From a virus, in the IMG/VR virus record IMGVR_UViG_3300038701_001903, positions 1-32,972 of that record: a stretch of DNA of 32,972 bases. The stretch is one strand, 5' to 3'. The position numbers and the translations under genes were made by a program. The stretch's first letter is position 1; each line of letters starts with the position of its first letter. This document shows, piece by piece, positions 1 to 7,082 of the stretch. The notes below the pieces were generated by a model. The model saw only the letters and a program-made list of their open reading frames with translations. It did not search any database and had not been told where the DNA came from.

Positions 1-12
1 ATCTAAGGGGGT

Positions 13-170
13 AAAAACAAAAGGGACAATTTATATATAGTAAATAGTGCGATTTTCGCACAGAATCAAACATTTCCGTAATTCCCGTAAAAACAAAACG
101 TACCATTACGGTTAATCTTGAGTTAATCTTTGTACATTTTTTAAGCGGTTAACCATACAAAAGGGCGTAT
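13..170 (+). repeat. Left-end transposase binding sites (attL-like L1, L2, L3)
   Basis: Two strong copies of an 18-bp motif lie here in the same orientation: AAAAACAAAAGGGACAAT at 13-30 (L1) and AAAAACAAAACGTACCAT at 89-106 (L2). A weaker third copy, with core ACAAAAGGG, lies at 153-170 (L3). The same motif occurs inverted at the right end of the window, as expected for the inverted ends of a transposable phage. The L1-L2-L3 spacing, with wide gaps on the left, resembles the MuA binding-site layout in phage Mu. That these bind the transposase at 1274-3205 is inference. The terminal base is not resolved: only 12 bases precede L1, and I see no clean target-site duplication. Confidence 0.7.
108..153 (+). 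other. Three short GGTTAAT-like direct repeats downstream of the repressor
   Basis: The sequence CGGTTAATCTT (109-119) is followed at once by GAGTTAATCTTT (120-131) and then by CGGTTAACC (146-154). They sit between end sites L2 and L3, just past the 3' end of the leftward repressor gene. They could be operator half-sites or an accessory protein site that shapes the left end. I have no direct evidence for a function. Confidence 0.25.
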
Positions 171-175
171 AGTGC

Positions 176-622
176 TTATTTATCGCTTAAACGCAGCTCT
201 AAAGCAGTTATTTTACTCTTTAATTCACTAATCAATTCCCGTTGTGTCTGTATTAATTCCGCTGTTATTGAGGGCGTCTCACTCTTTGAATTAAGGTCAT
301 TCTTTTCTGAAAAAGAGTCATTAGGGATGCTATTAGGGATGCTATTAGGGATGCTTTTTCCGTTTATACCGTCATCATCGTAATCCTCGCTTAGGGATGC
401 TCTTATAACTCTATTTCCTAGTATAAAATCAACCGAAACTGAATAAATATCAGATATTTTCAATAATTTATTGAAATCTGGTCTTGAAACCCCTCTTTCA
501 TAATCAGAGTAGGATGCGACGCTAACCCCCAGTAAATCAGCTACATCCTTTTGTTTGTATCTGTGTTTTTTTCTTAGATCGACTAATAATTTTTTAAAGT
601 ACTCTGAATTAAATTCAGTCAT
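176..622 (-). CDS. HTH repressor (CI/Cro type), likely lysogeny repressor
   Basis: This 148-residue protein has an N-terminal helix-turn-helix of the Cro/CI (HTH_3) family: LRKKHRYKQKDVADLLGVSV, then a recognition helix ending SYSDYERGVSRPD. A low-complexity linker carries SIPN repeated three times. The C-terminus is leucine-heptad-rich (ITAELIQTQRELISELKSKI), probably a dimerising coiled coil. It lacks the S24 peptidase domain of SOS-cleaved repressors. The frame stays open up to 718, but ATG at 622 (MTEFNSEY) fits where homology starts and leaves a proper divergent regulatory region. It is transcribed leftwards, away from the early operon, as the Mu repressor is. It is probably the master repressor acting on the palindrome at 658-676. 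Confidence 0.8.
   Translation of the reverse strand: MTEFNSEYFKKLLVDLRKKHRYKQKDVADLLGVSVASYSDYERGVSRPDFNKLLKISDIYSVSVDFILGNRVIRASLSEDYDDDGINGKSIPNSIPNSIPNDSFSEKNDLNSKSETPSITAELIQTQRELISELKSKITALELRLSDK
320..355 (-). repeat. Three tandem 12-bp repeats inside the repressor gene
   Basis: The 12-mer ATTAGGGATGCT is repeated three times without interruption at 320-331, 332-343 and 344-355. Read on the minus strand it encodes SIPN three times in the linker between the HTH and the coiled coil. A related copy (TTAGGGATGC) lies at 391-400 in a different reading phase. Because the unit is a multiple of three, copy-number change would lengthen or shorten the linker without breaking the frame. Confidence 0.85.
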
Positions 623-625
623 AGC

Positions 626-657
626 TTGAATATTACGGAAATTATTGATTATGTTTG
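626..657 (+). promoter_or_regulatory. Rightward early promoter (Bacteroidota type)
   Basis: TTG at 626-628 is followed after 21 bases by TATGTTTG at 650-657, an exact match to the Bacteroidota -7 element TAnnTTTG. Transcription would start near 662-666, inside the palindrome at 658-676, and run into the early operon from 685. On the opposite strand there is only a degenerate -7 (TTATTTTG-like) for the repressor. Confidence 0.65.
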
Positions 658-676
658 TGTCGTGCTTAACACGACA
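658..676. promoter_or_regulatory. Perfect palindromic operator between divergent early genes
   Basis: TGTCGTG at 658-664 and CACGACA at 670-676 are perfect inverted arms around a 5-base centre (CTTAA). The site starts directly after the -7 element of the rightward promoter and spans the predicted start site, the ideal place for a dimeric HTH protein to block early transcription. Which protein binds it (repressor, the 80-residue partner, or both) cannot be told from the sequence. Confidence 0.65.
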
Positions 677-684
677 AAATAAAG

Positions 685-927
685 GTGCGAAAAAATACTG
701 TGAAGACAAGTAAAACAAAAAGAAAAAGAGATCAAGTGGCGGTAATTACCTCCGATATAACAGGGCATTCTTATGACTCAGTTAGGCGAATCCGTAATGG
801 AGAACGAGAGAATGACCAAGTAGAACAAGTGGTAGTTGAAGTAGCTGAAAGGCTCAAGGTTTTAAAAGAAGAGGTAAAGAAAGCAGTGCCTTTCGATACT
901 CCCTTACGTCACCCAATAAAAAAATAA
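685..927 (+). CDS. Small basic DNA-binding protein, Ner/Cro-like position
   Basis: This 80-residue, strongly basic protein is the first gene of the rightward early operon and divergent from the repressor, the position of Ner in Mu. The stretch VITSDITGHSYDSVRRIRNG is followed by ERENDQVEQVVVEVAERLK, which reads as a helix-turn-helix with a following helix. I infer a Cro/Ner-like regulator that turns down repressor or early transcription, but family membership is not certain. Start choice is open: GTG at 685 or GTG at 700, which would remove MRKNT. No ATG fits. Confidence 0.6.
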   Translation: MRKNTVKTSKTKRKRDQVAVITSDITGHSYDSVRRIRNGERENDQVEQVVVEVAERLKVLKEEVKKAVPFDTPLRHPIKK

Positions 928-929
928 AC

Positions 930-1274
930 ATGGCTAAGATCAAACTAACATCTACCAATAAGTATTCACTTAATCTTTCCCGTAGTGAAGCGTTGAACTT
1001 AAAGTTAGCTCTTTCTACGCATATAGATATAACGACAAAAGCCGAGATGTGCAACAGGCTAATCACTGATAAAGATATTGTCGTGAACCTTTTTGAATCT
1101 GTATTAAATGAATTTTTCACTCGGAACTATACTAAACTTAGTCTGATAAAAGACAGCTTAAACCTGTTGTTAAATCGCTCTGAAGCATTAGCGCTAATGC
1201 AATTTTTATCATTGTATGATAGTGATTTCGAGATGTTGAACATCAAAAGTTTAATACATAAATCATTAGTGTAA
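930..1274 (+). CDS. Hypothetical early protein with an internal repeat
   Basis: This 114-residue protein of unknown function sits between the Ner-like gene and the transposase. It starts 3 bases after the previous stop and overlaps the transposase start by one base (TAATG), so it is certainly in the operon. Two similar segments are visible: NLSRSEALNLKLALS near residue 15 and LLNRSEALALMQFLS near residue 80. These suggest an ancestral duplication of a helical unit of about 65 residues. There are no membrane segments or catalytic motifs. Confidence 0.65.
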   Translation: MAKIKLTSTNKYSLNLSRSEALNLKLALSTHIDITTKAEMCNRLITDKDIVVNLFESVLNEFFTRNYTKLSLIKDSLNLLLNRSEALALMQFLSLYDSDFEMLNIKSLIHKSLV

Positions 1275-3205
1275 TGAAAGTAGTTGAAGATACATTATAC
1301 ATTGAGTGGCTTGAGTTATTGGAAGCGGGTGTGCCTCTGGGGACATTGAAAAGTGCAAGGAATCTAAATCGAAAGTCTTGGTTTTTTATTAACGATCCAG
1401 ATGATAAACGACGAGTTTTATGTAGTTACGAACACCTGAAAGAAAGATATCAAACAATGATATGTAATAAGTTCGGGAATCCATACGATTACGTAGCTAA
1501 ACAACCGATAAGGGACATGGTACAATGGGATAGTACCGCAGAAGAATACTTCTTGAACTATCGTTATGATGGTGATAAGGTGCTATCCCGAAGCCATGTA
1601 GATAAGTACACAGCAGCGGCGAACTGGTTAAACATGTTAAATAAAGCTTGCAGCGACAAGAAACAAATAAAGAAACTTTTAGGGTTGACTATTGATCAAT
1701 TTTATGTCCATGTAACGGACTTGATTAAGATTGAAAAAGTGTCGTTACCTGCTTCTTATAGAAATCTAAAAATTAAACAAAAGGACTACGCGGAGAATGG
1801 ATATGAAGTATTAGTTAGCCCTCATTTTGGGAATAAACGTTCAGCGAAAGTTGGGGACAATAAAAGCGAAAACGTATTGCTAAAACTATTATCCCACCCG
1901 AATCAGTACGATGATGTTTTTATAAGTAATCAGTACAATGAATGGGCTAAGTCAGAAGGTTATAAACCTATTACTTCAGCGGCAGTTCGTACGCACCGTG
2001 TTAAAAACGAGGAGCTTTTAACATTTGAAAGAGAAGGTATTTCTGCTTTTAAAGATAAGTTCTCGATGAAGATTAGAGGTAGTAGACCAACAGCACCATT
2101 GTATTTAGTTGAGAATGACGATAACCATATAGATTTATTCTTTACTGATGGAACGAACAACCATTTAAGATACAAGGCTATTGTAGTTATGGATAGTTTC
2201 AACAACTATGTACTTGGGTATGCTTATTCTCTAAATATCACAAAAGACCTAGTGAGAGCAGCGTATGTGAACGCTATGCACCACATAAAAGAGATTACAG
2301 GCGGTTGGTACTTACCACATGAGACAAAGAGTGATAAGTGGGCTATTAAGGACTTAAAACCATTCTATGAGAGTATGGGTAACTATGTAGATGCTCGACT
2401 AGGGAACAAGCATAGAGGTTATATAGAACAGTTTTTCGGCTCTAATCACTGGAAAAATTGCCTAAAACTAGGCGCAAACAACTACTCAGGAAACAATATA
2501 ACAGCCTCTAAAAGGGGGGTAAATACAGAGTTTTTATCTAAAAATCAGCGAGTTAGACCTTTTATAGGAGATGAATCTGTAGACCAGATGGAACAGTTTT
2601 TCCATAACCTAAGACATTACCCCCTTTCAAATGGTATGTCTAAGCAACAAGAATGGCTTCAAGCGTGGAATGAGCTTGGTGATGAAAACAAAAAGCTAAT
2701 CGGAAATGAGCTTTACTTAAGCAAGTTCGGGATTGAGCACAACTATAGAGGCGAAGGTGTTTCTATTACCTCAAAGGGTGTAGATGTTCAGATAAACGGT
2801 GAAATATATTGTTATCAGCCAGAAGTGTATAAGCCGGAATTAATAGGTAAGCGTGTTAGTGTGATATATGACCCTTACGATATGTCTAAGGTTCTTTTAA
2901 CGGATCATGAAACAGTAAGAGAAATTGCATATACAGCGCAGTTTATGCCTAGAGCGCTTAAGGATCACTCAGAAGGAACTATGAGTTACTTAAAAGCCGC
3001 TCAAAACGCTCAAAACGAACACGCTAATAAAGTTGCTCAAAAAAGCATGAGGATAGATGAAGAGTTAAATAACTACTCAATAGACGCTGAATCCATTTTA
3101 CAAGCAAACATTCTTGAGAAGTCTCAACGACAATTAGCCGAAGTACAAGTAAACCAGATAGAAGAACCAAAAACTAAAGAAATCAACCCTTTTGAGGGAA
3201 TGTAA
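1274..3205 (+). CDS. Mu-type DDE transposase (MuA-like)
   Basis: This 643-residue protein is close to the 663 of MuA. Residues 1-270 form the region that in MuA binds DNA ends. A DDE/RNase H-fold core follows. The likely catalytic triad is D287 (HIDLFFTDG), D354 (ETKSDKW) and E385 (GYIEQFFGS), matching by position the NGDGY, IDN and KPVERAFG motifs of MuA. Residues about 495-545 (VDVQINGEIYCY ... VSVIYDPYD) resemble the Mu transposase C-terminal beta-barrel. The charged Ala/Gln-rich tail from 570 is where MuA contacts MuB and ClpX. It should pair the end sites at 13-170 and 32919-32958 and catalyse strand transfer together with the ATPase encoded next. Confidence 0.93.
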   Translation: MKVVEDTLYIEWLELLEAGVPLGTLKSARNLNRKSWFFINDPDDKRRVLCSYEHLKERYQTMICNKFGNPYDYVAKQPIRDMVQWDSTAEEYFLNYRYDGDKVLSRSHVDKYTAAANWLNMLNKACSDKKQIKKLLGLTIDQFYVHVTDLIKIEKVSLPASYRNLKIKQKDYAENGYEVLVSPHFGNKRSAKVGDNKSENVLLKLLSHPNQYDDVFISNQYNEWAKSEGYKPITSAAVRTHRVKNEELLTFEREGISAFKDKFSMKIRGSRPTAPLYLVENDDNHIDLFFTDGTNNHLRYKAIVVMDSFNNYVLGYAYSLNITKDLVRAAYVNAMHHIKEITGGWYLPHETKSDKWAIKDLKPFYESMGNYVDARLGNKHRGYIEQFFGSNHWKNCLKLGANNYSGNNITASKRGVNTEFLSKNQRVRPFIGDESVDQMEQFFHNLRHYPLSNGMSKQQEWLQAWNELGDENKKLIGNELYLSKFGIEHNYRGEGVSITSKGVDVQINGEIYCYQPEVYKPELIGKRVSVIYDPYDMSKVLLTDHETVREIAYTAQFMPRALKDHSEGTMSYLKAAQNAQNEHANKVAQKSMRIDEELNNYSIDAESILQANILEKSQRQLAEVQVNQIEEPKTKEINPFEGM

Positions 3206-3223
3206 AACAAAACAAAACCTGTC

Positions 3224-4087
3224 ATGAATAATAGCCAAAAAGAACAAGTACAAAAGGAGCTTTCAACGTTCGTTGATCGTTACCCAAGCCAAAAGAAAGC
3301 AGCCGCAATGCTTAGAGGGGTTAGCGAATCTATAATTATCAATATCAAAAAAGGTAATTGGGAATCTATATCGGATGAGATGTGGAGAAAAGTAGCTAAA
3401 CAAATCGGGCACTCTTCAGGGAGTAAATGGAAAATAACAGAGACAAAACCAACTAATCACATGAAAGCGTTTTTTGAAGACGCTAGAAGGTTTCAAAATA
3501 CTTTCGCTATGGTTTCCCCTGCCGGGACTGGTAAAACTTCAGCAGCGAAGCAATATGCGCTCGAAAACGATAATGTGTTTCATTTGAATTGCTCGGAGTA
3601 TCTTAATAGAAAAGCATTTCTTACTAAGCTATTGGAAAGCATGGGGCTTTCGATTAGTGGCAACGTGAGTTTTATGATGGACACTATCGTTGATGAAATC
3701 CATTCATTAAAAGACCCTTTAATTATCCTCGATGAAGCGGACAAGTTGAGTGATCAAGTATTGTATTTCTTCATTACTCTTTACAATAGGCTTGAGGGTA
3801 AGTGTGGCATCATTCTGATGAGCACGGACTTTCTTTCTACTCGGATCAATAAAGGAAGAAAGCTAAATAAAAAAGGGTATAACGAGATATTTAGCCGTAT
3901 TGGAAGACGATTTATAACCATAGGCGAAATGTCGGCTACAGATGTAGCAAGGGTTTGTGAGGAAAACGGAGTGCATGACCCTGAAACAATTCAAATGATT
4001 CAAAACTCATACGAAGGAGATTTACGAAGAGTGGAACGTGAGGTACACAAATACAAACGAATACAAGAAACTAAAACCGCAGCATAA
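3224..4087 (+). CDS. MuB-like AAA+ target-selection ATPase
   Basis: This 287-residue AAA+ ATPase follows the transposase by 18 bases. An N-terminal helical, HTH-like domain (residues 8-62, SQKKAAAMLRGVSESIIINI) is followed by Walker A SPAGTGKT (98-105), Walker B LIILDEAD (166-172), a sensor-like IILMSTD (196-202) and a candidate arginine finger in IFSRIGRRF (222-230). In Mu, MuB polymerises on DNA, captures target, stimulates MuA and gives target immunity. Domain order and gene order fit this role. The end of the gene overlaps the next start by one base (TAATG). Confidence 0.9.
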   Translation: MNNSQKEQVQKELSTFVDRYPSQKKAAAMLRGVSESIIINIKKGNWESISDEMWRKVAKQIGHSSGSKWKITETKPTNHMKAFFEDARRFQNTFAMVSPAGTGKTSAAKQYALENDNVFHLNCSEYLNRKAFLTKLLESMGLSISGNVSFMMDTIVDEIHSLKDPLIILDEADKLSDQVLYFFITLYNRLEGKCGIILMSTDFLSTRINKGRKLNKKGYNEIFSRIGRRFITIGEMSATDVARVCEENGVHDPETIQMIQNSYEGDLRRVEREVHKYKRIQETKTAA

Positions 4088-4533
4088 TGAAAACTTTAGT
4101 TAAACCACAGGGAGTAAAAACAGAGGTTCTAAGCAATCCTTTGACGGTAAAGGAGGAGATATGCCAATTCTTAGAGATGAGTGAATCTGAGTACTCACAA
4201 CTGCAATTTGAAAGGGCTTACGGTTACTTGACTGAATATCTACCATCAATAGATGATACTTCCAGAGATACGAAACAATGGTGGGTAGAAGCTCTAACAC
4301 AAAGTACTGTGTTTTGGGGTTGGTGGGTGAAGCAATGGGAGAAACGAGATTGTATGTTTTTAAATCAAAAGCCTCAAGCGGGAAATAATGGGTTTTATAG
4401 CCGGATGAAGTACATGGAGCTTCATAGTATTGAAGAGCTTTTAACATCTACTAAGATGTACGGTAGAATCACTAATGCCGCATATGAGGAAATGGTACAT
4501 AGAGTAATAAAGGAGGAGGTGAAGCGTGGTTAA
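4087..4533 (+). CDS. Hypothetical early protein, tryptophan-rich
   Basis: This 148-residue soluble protein is not recognised. It contains an aromatic cluster (QWWVEALTQS then FWGWWVKQWEKRD) around residues 64-88. It overlaps the ATPase stop by one base and the next gene by eight bases, so translation is probably coupled. The position between the transposition proteins and the DnaA-like gene suggests a DNA transaction role, but nothing in the sequence proves this. Confidence 0.7.
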   Translation: MKTLVKPQGVKTEVLSNPLTVKEEICQFLEMSESEYSQLQFERAYGYLTEYLPSIDDTSRDTKQWWVEALTQSTVFWGWWVKQWEKRDCMFLNQKPQAGNNGFYSRMKYMELHSIEELLTSTKMYGRITNAAYEEMVHRVIKEEVKRG

Positions 4534-4972
4534 TCTTGAATTATTAATGCGGTATACCTCGGAGTATTTCGGTGTAACTGTAGAGCAAGTAAAGTCCAAA
4601 AGTCAGGTAAGACCATTGCCGATGGTAAGAGGTGTGTTTTTGTACTTAGCAGATGAATACCACCCAGACATACCCGATAAGAAATTTGCAGAGATTATAA
4701 ACAGAGAGAGAAGTACTGTAGTAAGCCGGAAACAAAAGGTGTCTGCTTACTTCGATAGTCAGGACAAGGTAGTGACTAAGGCAATTGAAACCATAAAGAG
4801 GAAAATTGAAGAAGGGAACTATGTTGAAATTACTTTGGGAGGTTTGGTGGATGGAGATTTAATGACCCTGAAAAGAATGCTTTTTGAAGGAAAAGAATGT
4901 TGGCAAAACATGCCCGCAATCAAGGAGATAGATGCGGAAGTAACGAGAAGATTAATGTTAAATAATAAATAA
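4526..4972 (+). CDS. Stand-alone DnaA domain IV-like DNA-binding protein
   Basis: Residues 3-80 closely follow the C-terminal DNA-binding domain of DnaA: LLMRYTSEYFGVTVEQVKSK corresponds to the first helix and the 'SKxR' loop. Further on, FLYLADEY and INRERSTVVSRKQKV correspond to the helix and the RDHTTV signature helix that reads DnaA boxes. The AAA+ domain of DnaA is absent; the remaining 65 residues are unrecognised. The start is GTG at 4526, since no in-frame ATG precedes the domain, and a strong Shine-Dalgarno sequence (AGGAGGAG at 4511-4518) supports it. It could bind DnaA-box-like sites as a regulator or recruit host replication to the transposition intermediate; both are inference. 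Confidence 0.75.
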   Translation: MVNLELLMRYTSEYFGVTVEQVKSKSQVRPLPMVRGVFLYLADEYHPDIPDKKFAEIINRERSTVVSRKQKVSAYFDSQDKVVTKAIETIKRKIEEGNYVEITLGGLVDGDLMTLKRMLFEGKECWQNMPAIKEIDAEVTRRLMLNNK

Positions 4973-4979
4973 ATCGAAA

Positions 4980-5492
4980 ATGGCAAAAAGAACAAAAAAA
5001 GCCGTCTATGTGATGGATCGAGAGAAAGCAGCAGAAGCTTTTGCAGAGTTTGCAAAACAAGATGCTCAATTAGAGAATGTCCAATCAAAGATGGATTTGG
5101 AGATTACGAAGATTCGAGAAAAGTATCAGGATAAACTCGATGAATTGAACGGAGAAAAAGCAATGGCTTTTGACAAATTAAAGGCTTATGCGGAAAGTAA
5201 CCCAGAAGATTTTGGTAAGAAAAAGAGTATTGATTTTACTCATGGCGTTTTAGGGTTTAGAACAGGTACGCCAACAGTGAAAGCAGAGAAGGGTCACACA
5301 TGGAAAAGTGTGTTGCAATTGATCAAGGCGTTTAAACCTGATTATGTGAGAACCAAAGAGGAAGCAAATAAAGAGTTGATTTTATCCGATAGAGAAAAAG
5401 AAGGTTCATTAGAGCTTTTCAAAAAAATTGGTGTAAAAATCGAGCAGAAAGAGACTTTTTATGTGGAGCCTAAAAAGGAAAATGTAGAGTAA
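4980..5492 (+). CDS. gam: Gam-like host-nuclease inhibitor / DNA-end protector
   Basis: This 170-residue protein is the size of Mu Gam. A long N-terminal coiled coil (about residues 22-75: QLENVQSKMDLEITKIREKY and onwards) is followed by a compact domain with FTHGVLGFRTGTPTV, the characteristic Gam beta-hairpin region, and a C-terminal IKQKE-type segment ending FYVEPKKE. Gam is a Ku-like dimer that binds double-strand DNA ends and blocks RecBCD-type exonucleases. It is the last gene before a hairpin terminator at 5515-5539, closing the first early block. Confidence 0.88.
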   Translation: MAKRTKKAVYVMDREKAAEAFAEFAKQDAQLENVQSKMDLEITKIREKYQDKLDELNGEKAMAFDKLKAYAESNPEDFGKKKSIDFTHGVLGFRTGTPTVKAEKGHTWKSVLQLIKAFKPDYVRTKEEANKELILSDREKEGSLELFKKIGVKIEQKETFYVEPKKENVE

Positions 5493-5514
5493 TTCTAAAT
5501 ACATATTCCTATTG

Positions 5515-5539
5515 AAGTCAGCGCCCCCTTAGCTGACTT
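5515..5539 (+). terminator. Hairpin after gam
   Basis: AAGTCAGC (5515-5522) and GCTGACTT (5532-5539) are perfect inverted arms with a 9-base loop. The hairpin lies in the 96-base gap between gam and the RecA-like gene. It has no long T-run, so it may act as a partial terminator or an mRNA-end stabiliser. I see no clear TAnnTTTG promoter between it and the next start. Confidence 0.5.
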
Positions 5540-5588
5540 ATCAAATCAATCAAAATTTATATATCACTAATTATTAACCATTTACGAC

Positions 5589-6242
5589 ATGGCGAAGGCT
5601 AGAGTATTGTCTTTAAAACAGATGCGAGCTAAGACTTACAAGTTTTTGGAAGACTTACCGCAACCTATTTTAGACTCATTTGGAAACTTAACAAACAACT
5701 TCAGTGCGATTATATACGGCAATTCTGGAAACGGAAAGAGTAGTATGATTATGCAAATCGTTGTCTTCCTTCTCAAATACGGGAAAGTGTTTTACGTGGC
5801 TCTTGAAGAAGGGCACGCCGCTACGATGCAGACAAACATTATTAGGCATATTCCTGAAGAGATTGAAGGAGGAATAAGCTTTGCCGATCACAATATGGAT
5901 TATGACCAATTGTGTGCAAGACTTCATAAACGTAACTCTGGGCAGTTCATAATCATTGATTCTATTCAATATATGAGAATCAGCTATGAGCAGTTTCAAT
6001 CGTTCAAAAAGAAGTTTCCCCGCAAATGCTTCATATACATTTCCCATTCTAATGGCAATAAACCTAGTGGTAAGCTTGCTTGTGATATTGAATACGATGT
6101 CGACTTGAAGATACAGGTAAAAGGCTATTTGGGCTTTGTTCGATCTCGCTTGAAAGATGGAGTGTCTAAGCCTTTTGTGATATGGGAACAAGGAGCACGA
6201 AAATTTTGGGGTACTCAGGAATATAGAAAGTTAACAAAATGA
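5589..6242 (+). CDS. RecA/Sak4-like P-loop ATPase
   Basis: This 217-residue RecA-fold ATPase has Walker A GNSGNGKS at residues 44-51, a conserved acidic ALEEGHA after strand 2 (71-77), Walker B FIIIDSIQYM at 120-129, and the strand-4 motif CFIYISHSNG. Size and motif order fit small single-domain phage recombinases or annealing-assisting ATPases (Sak4 type) and DnaB/RadA-like cores. I cannot choose between recombination and helicase-loader roles. Its stop overlaps the next start (ATGA), coupling it to the replication-organiser-like gene. A core of this kind is not part of the classical Mu gene set. Confidence 0.75.
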   Translation: MAKARVLSLKQMRAKTYKFLEDLPQPILDSFGNLTNNFSAIIYGNSGNGKSSMIMQIVVFLLKYGKVFYVALEEGHAATMQTNIIRHIPEEIEGGISFADHNMDYDQLCARLHKRNSGQFIIIDSIQYMRISYEQFQSFKKKFPRKCFIYISHSNGNKPSGKLACDIEYDVDLKIQVKGYLGFVRSRLKDGVSKPFVIWEQGARKFWGTQEYRKLTK

Positions 6243-6676
6243 AAAAACTAATAATATCATCCCCACGCTTTCAAGGTGAAGTGTCGGTGGTTTATGGAGA
6301 ACAGGACGAGTTACTAAATCTTGATTTTTCAGCAGCAACAATGGAAGACAACCAAGTCTCTGTTATGAAAAACAAAACACCTGTAAGGTACTTCGGCATT
6401 ACTCAATTTATAGAAGTCTATAACTCCAAAAGTATGCGGGTAATTGAAGAAGGTTACGTTCCAAATTTTGAAGAAGAGTTTTGGAAACCATACAACAAAA
6501 AAGTCAACAAACAGCGCGTGCTTAAGATTTGGGACAACCTAACAAAAGCAGAACAGGCAAACGCTATTGCAGGGCTTAAGAGGTACAAAAAACACCTTTC
6601 TCTAAACACTTGGAGAACCAAGGTTGACCCGGAAAGATATTTAAAAGATAAAATGTGGTTAAACGAATGGAACTAA
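6239..6676 (+). CDS. Replisome-organiser C-terminal-like protein
   Basis: In this 145-residue protein, residues about 88-145 (NKQRVLKIWDNLTKAEQANA ... YLKDKMWLNEWN) match the pattern that commonly ends phage replication initiation/organiser proteins. That pattern is W-x-x-L followed by an Ala-rich helix, then a proline-containing 'dPxxYLxxxxWxxE' motif. The N-terminal half (residues 1-85) is not recognised and lacks an obvious winged helix. It is translationally coupled to the RecA-like ATPase upstream, so the pair may act on replication forks. This assignment is by motif reading only. Confidence 0.55.
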   Translation: MKKLIISSPRFQGEVSVVYGEQDELLNLDFSAATMEDNQVSVMKNKTPVRYFGITQFIEVYNSKSMRVIEEGYVPNFEEEFWKPYNKKVNKQRVLKIWDNLTKAEQANAIAGLKRYKKHLSLNTWRTKVDPERYLKDKMWLNEWN

Positions 6677-7080
6677 TCAATAATAAACAATTATCAGCTA
6701 TTCACGCACTATTGAATAAGCTTGATATGATGGACGATAAAAAGGCTATAGTAGAGCAGTATAGCAACGGTAGAACAACGAGTAGCAAAGAGCTTACAAA
6801 ATTTGAAGCTAAAGCGTTGATTGGAAACCTTAAAAGTATGCTCCCTCAAACAGATGAAGAGCAGAAGACCGAAAAGATGAAAAATAAGATCATCGGTATG
6901 GCTCATGATATCGGTTGGGAAATTGGTGATACTGGAAAAATAGATATGCCCCGGTTGAATAACTGGTGTATCAAAACAGGAGCCTTTGCCAAGGAGTTAG
7001 ACGACCATAATAGTAAAGAACTTGTAAAGCTTGTCAGTCAGTTTGAGAGGGTTTATGAGTGGAACATGAAAAATAGATAA
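6667..7080 (+). CDS. GemA-like regulatory protein (DUF1018)
   Basis: This protein has 137 residues from ATG 6667. An in-frame GTG at 6655 would add four residues. NNKQLSAIHALLNKLDMMDD, then GRTTSSKELTKFEAKALIGNL, follow the layout of the Mu GemA/gp16 family (DUF1018): a first helix, an S-x-x-LT-x-x-EA helix, and a C-terminal helical part with K-[IL]-W-like GMAHDIGWE. In Mu, GemA modulates host gene expression and DNA topology. The gene overlaps its upstream neighbour by ten bases. The C-terminal part ends VKLVSQFERVYEWNMKNR, which also fits. Confidence 0.65.
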   Translation: MELINNKQLSAIHALLNKLDMMDDKKAIVEQYSNGRTTSSKELTKFEAKALIGNLKSMLPQTDEEQKTEKMKNKIIGMAHDIGWEIGDTGKIDMPRLNNWCIKTGAFAKELDDHNSKELVKLVSQFERVYEWNMKNR

Positions 7081-7082
7081 TC

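Noticed and set aside
110-135. TAATCTTTG as a rightward promoter at the left end
   Set aside because: The spacing inside the -7 element is one base too long, no suitable TTG lies upstream, and it would only read antisense into the repressor.
623-718. 32-residue N-terminal extension of the repressor
   Set aside because: It would cover the divergent promoter and palindrome, and it does not look like part of an HTH protein. ATG 622 is preferred.
3208-3225. CAAAACAAAACCTGTCAT as another internal end-like site
   Set aside because: Only 14 of 18 positions match L2, and it lies in an A-rich gene junction. It is weaker than the site at 9991 and may be chance.
4100-4447. 115-residue minus-strand ORF
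   Set aside because: It is antisense to a tightly overlapping operon gene and has no motif.
5688-6191. 167-residue minus-strand ORF opposite the RecA-like gene
   Set aside because: It is a shadow of a gene with clear Walker motifs on the plus strand and has no recognisable protein character.
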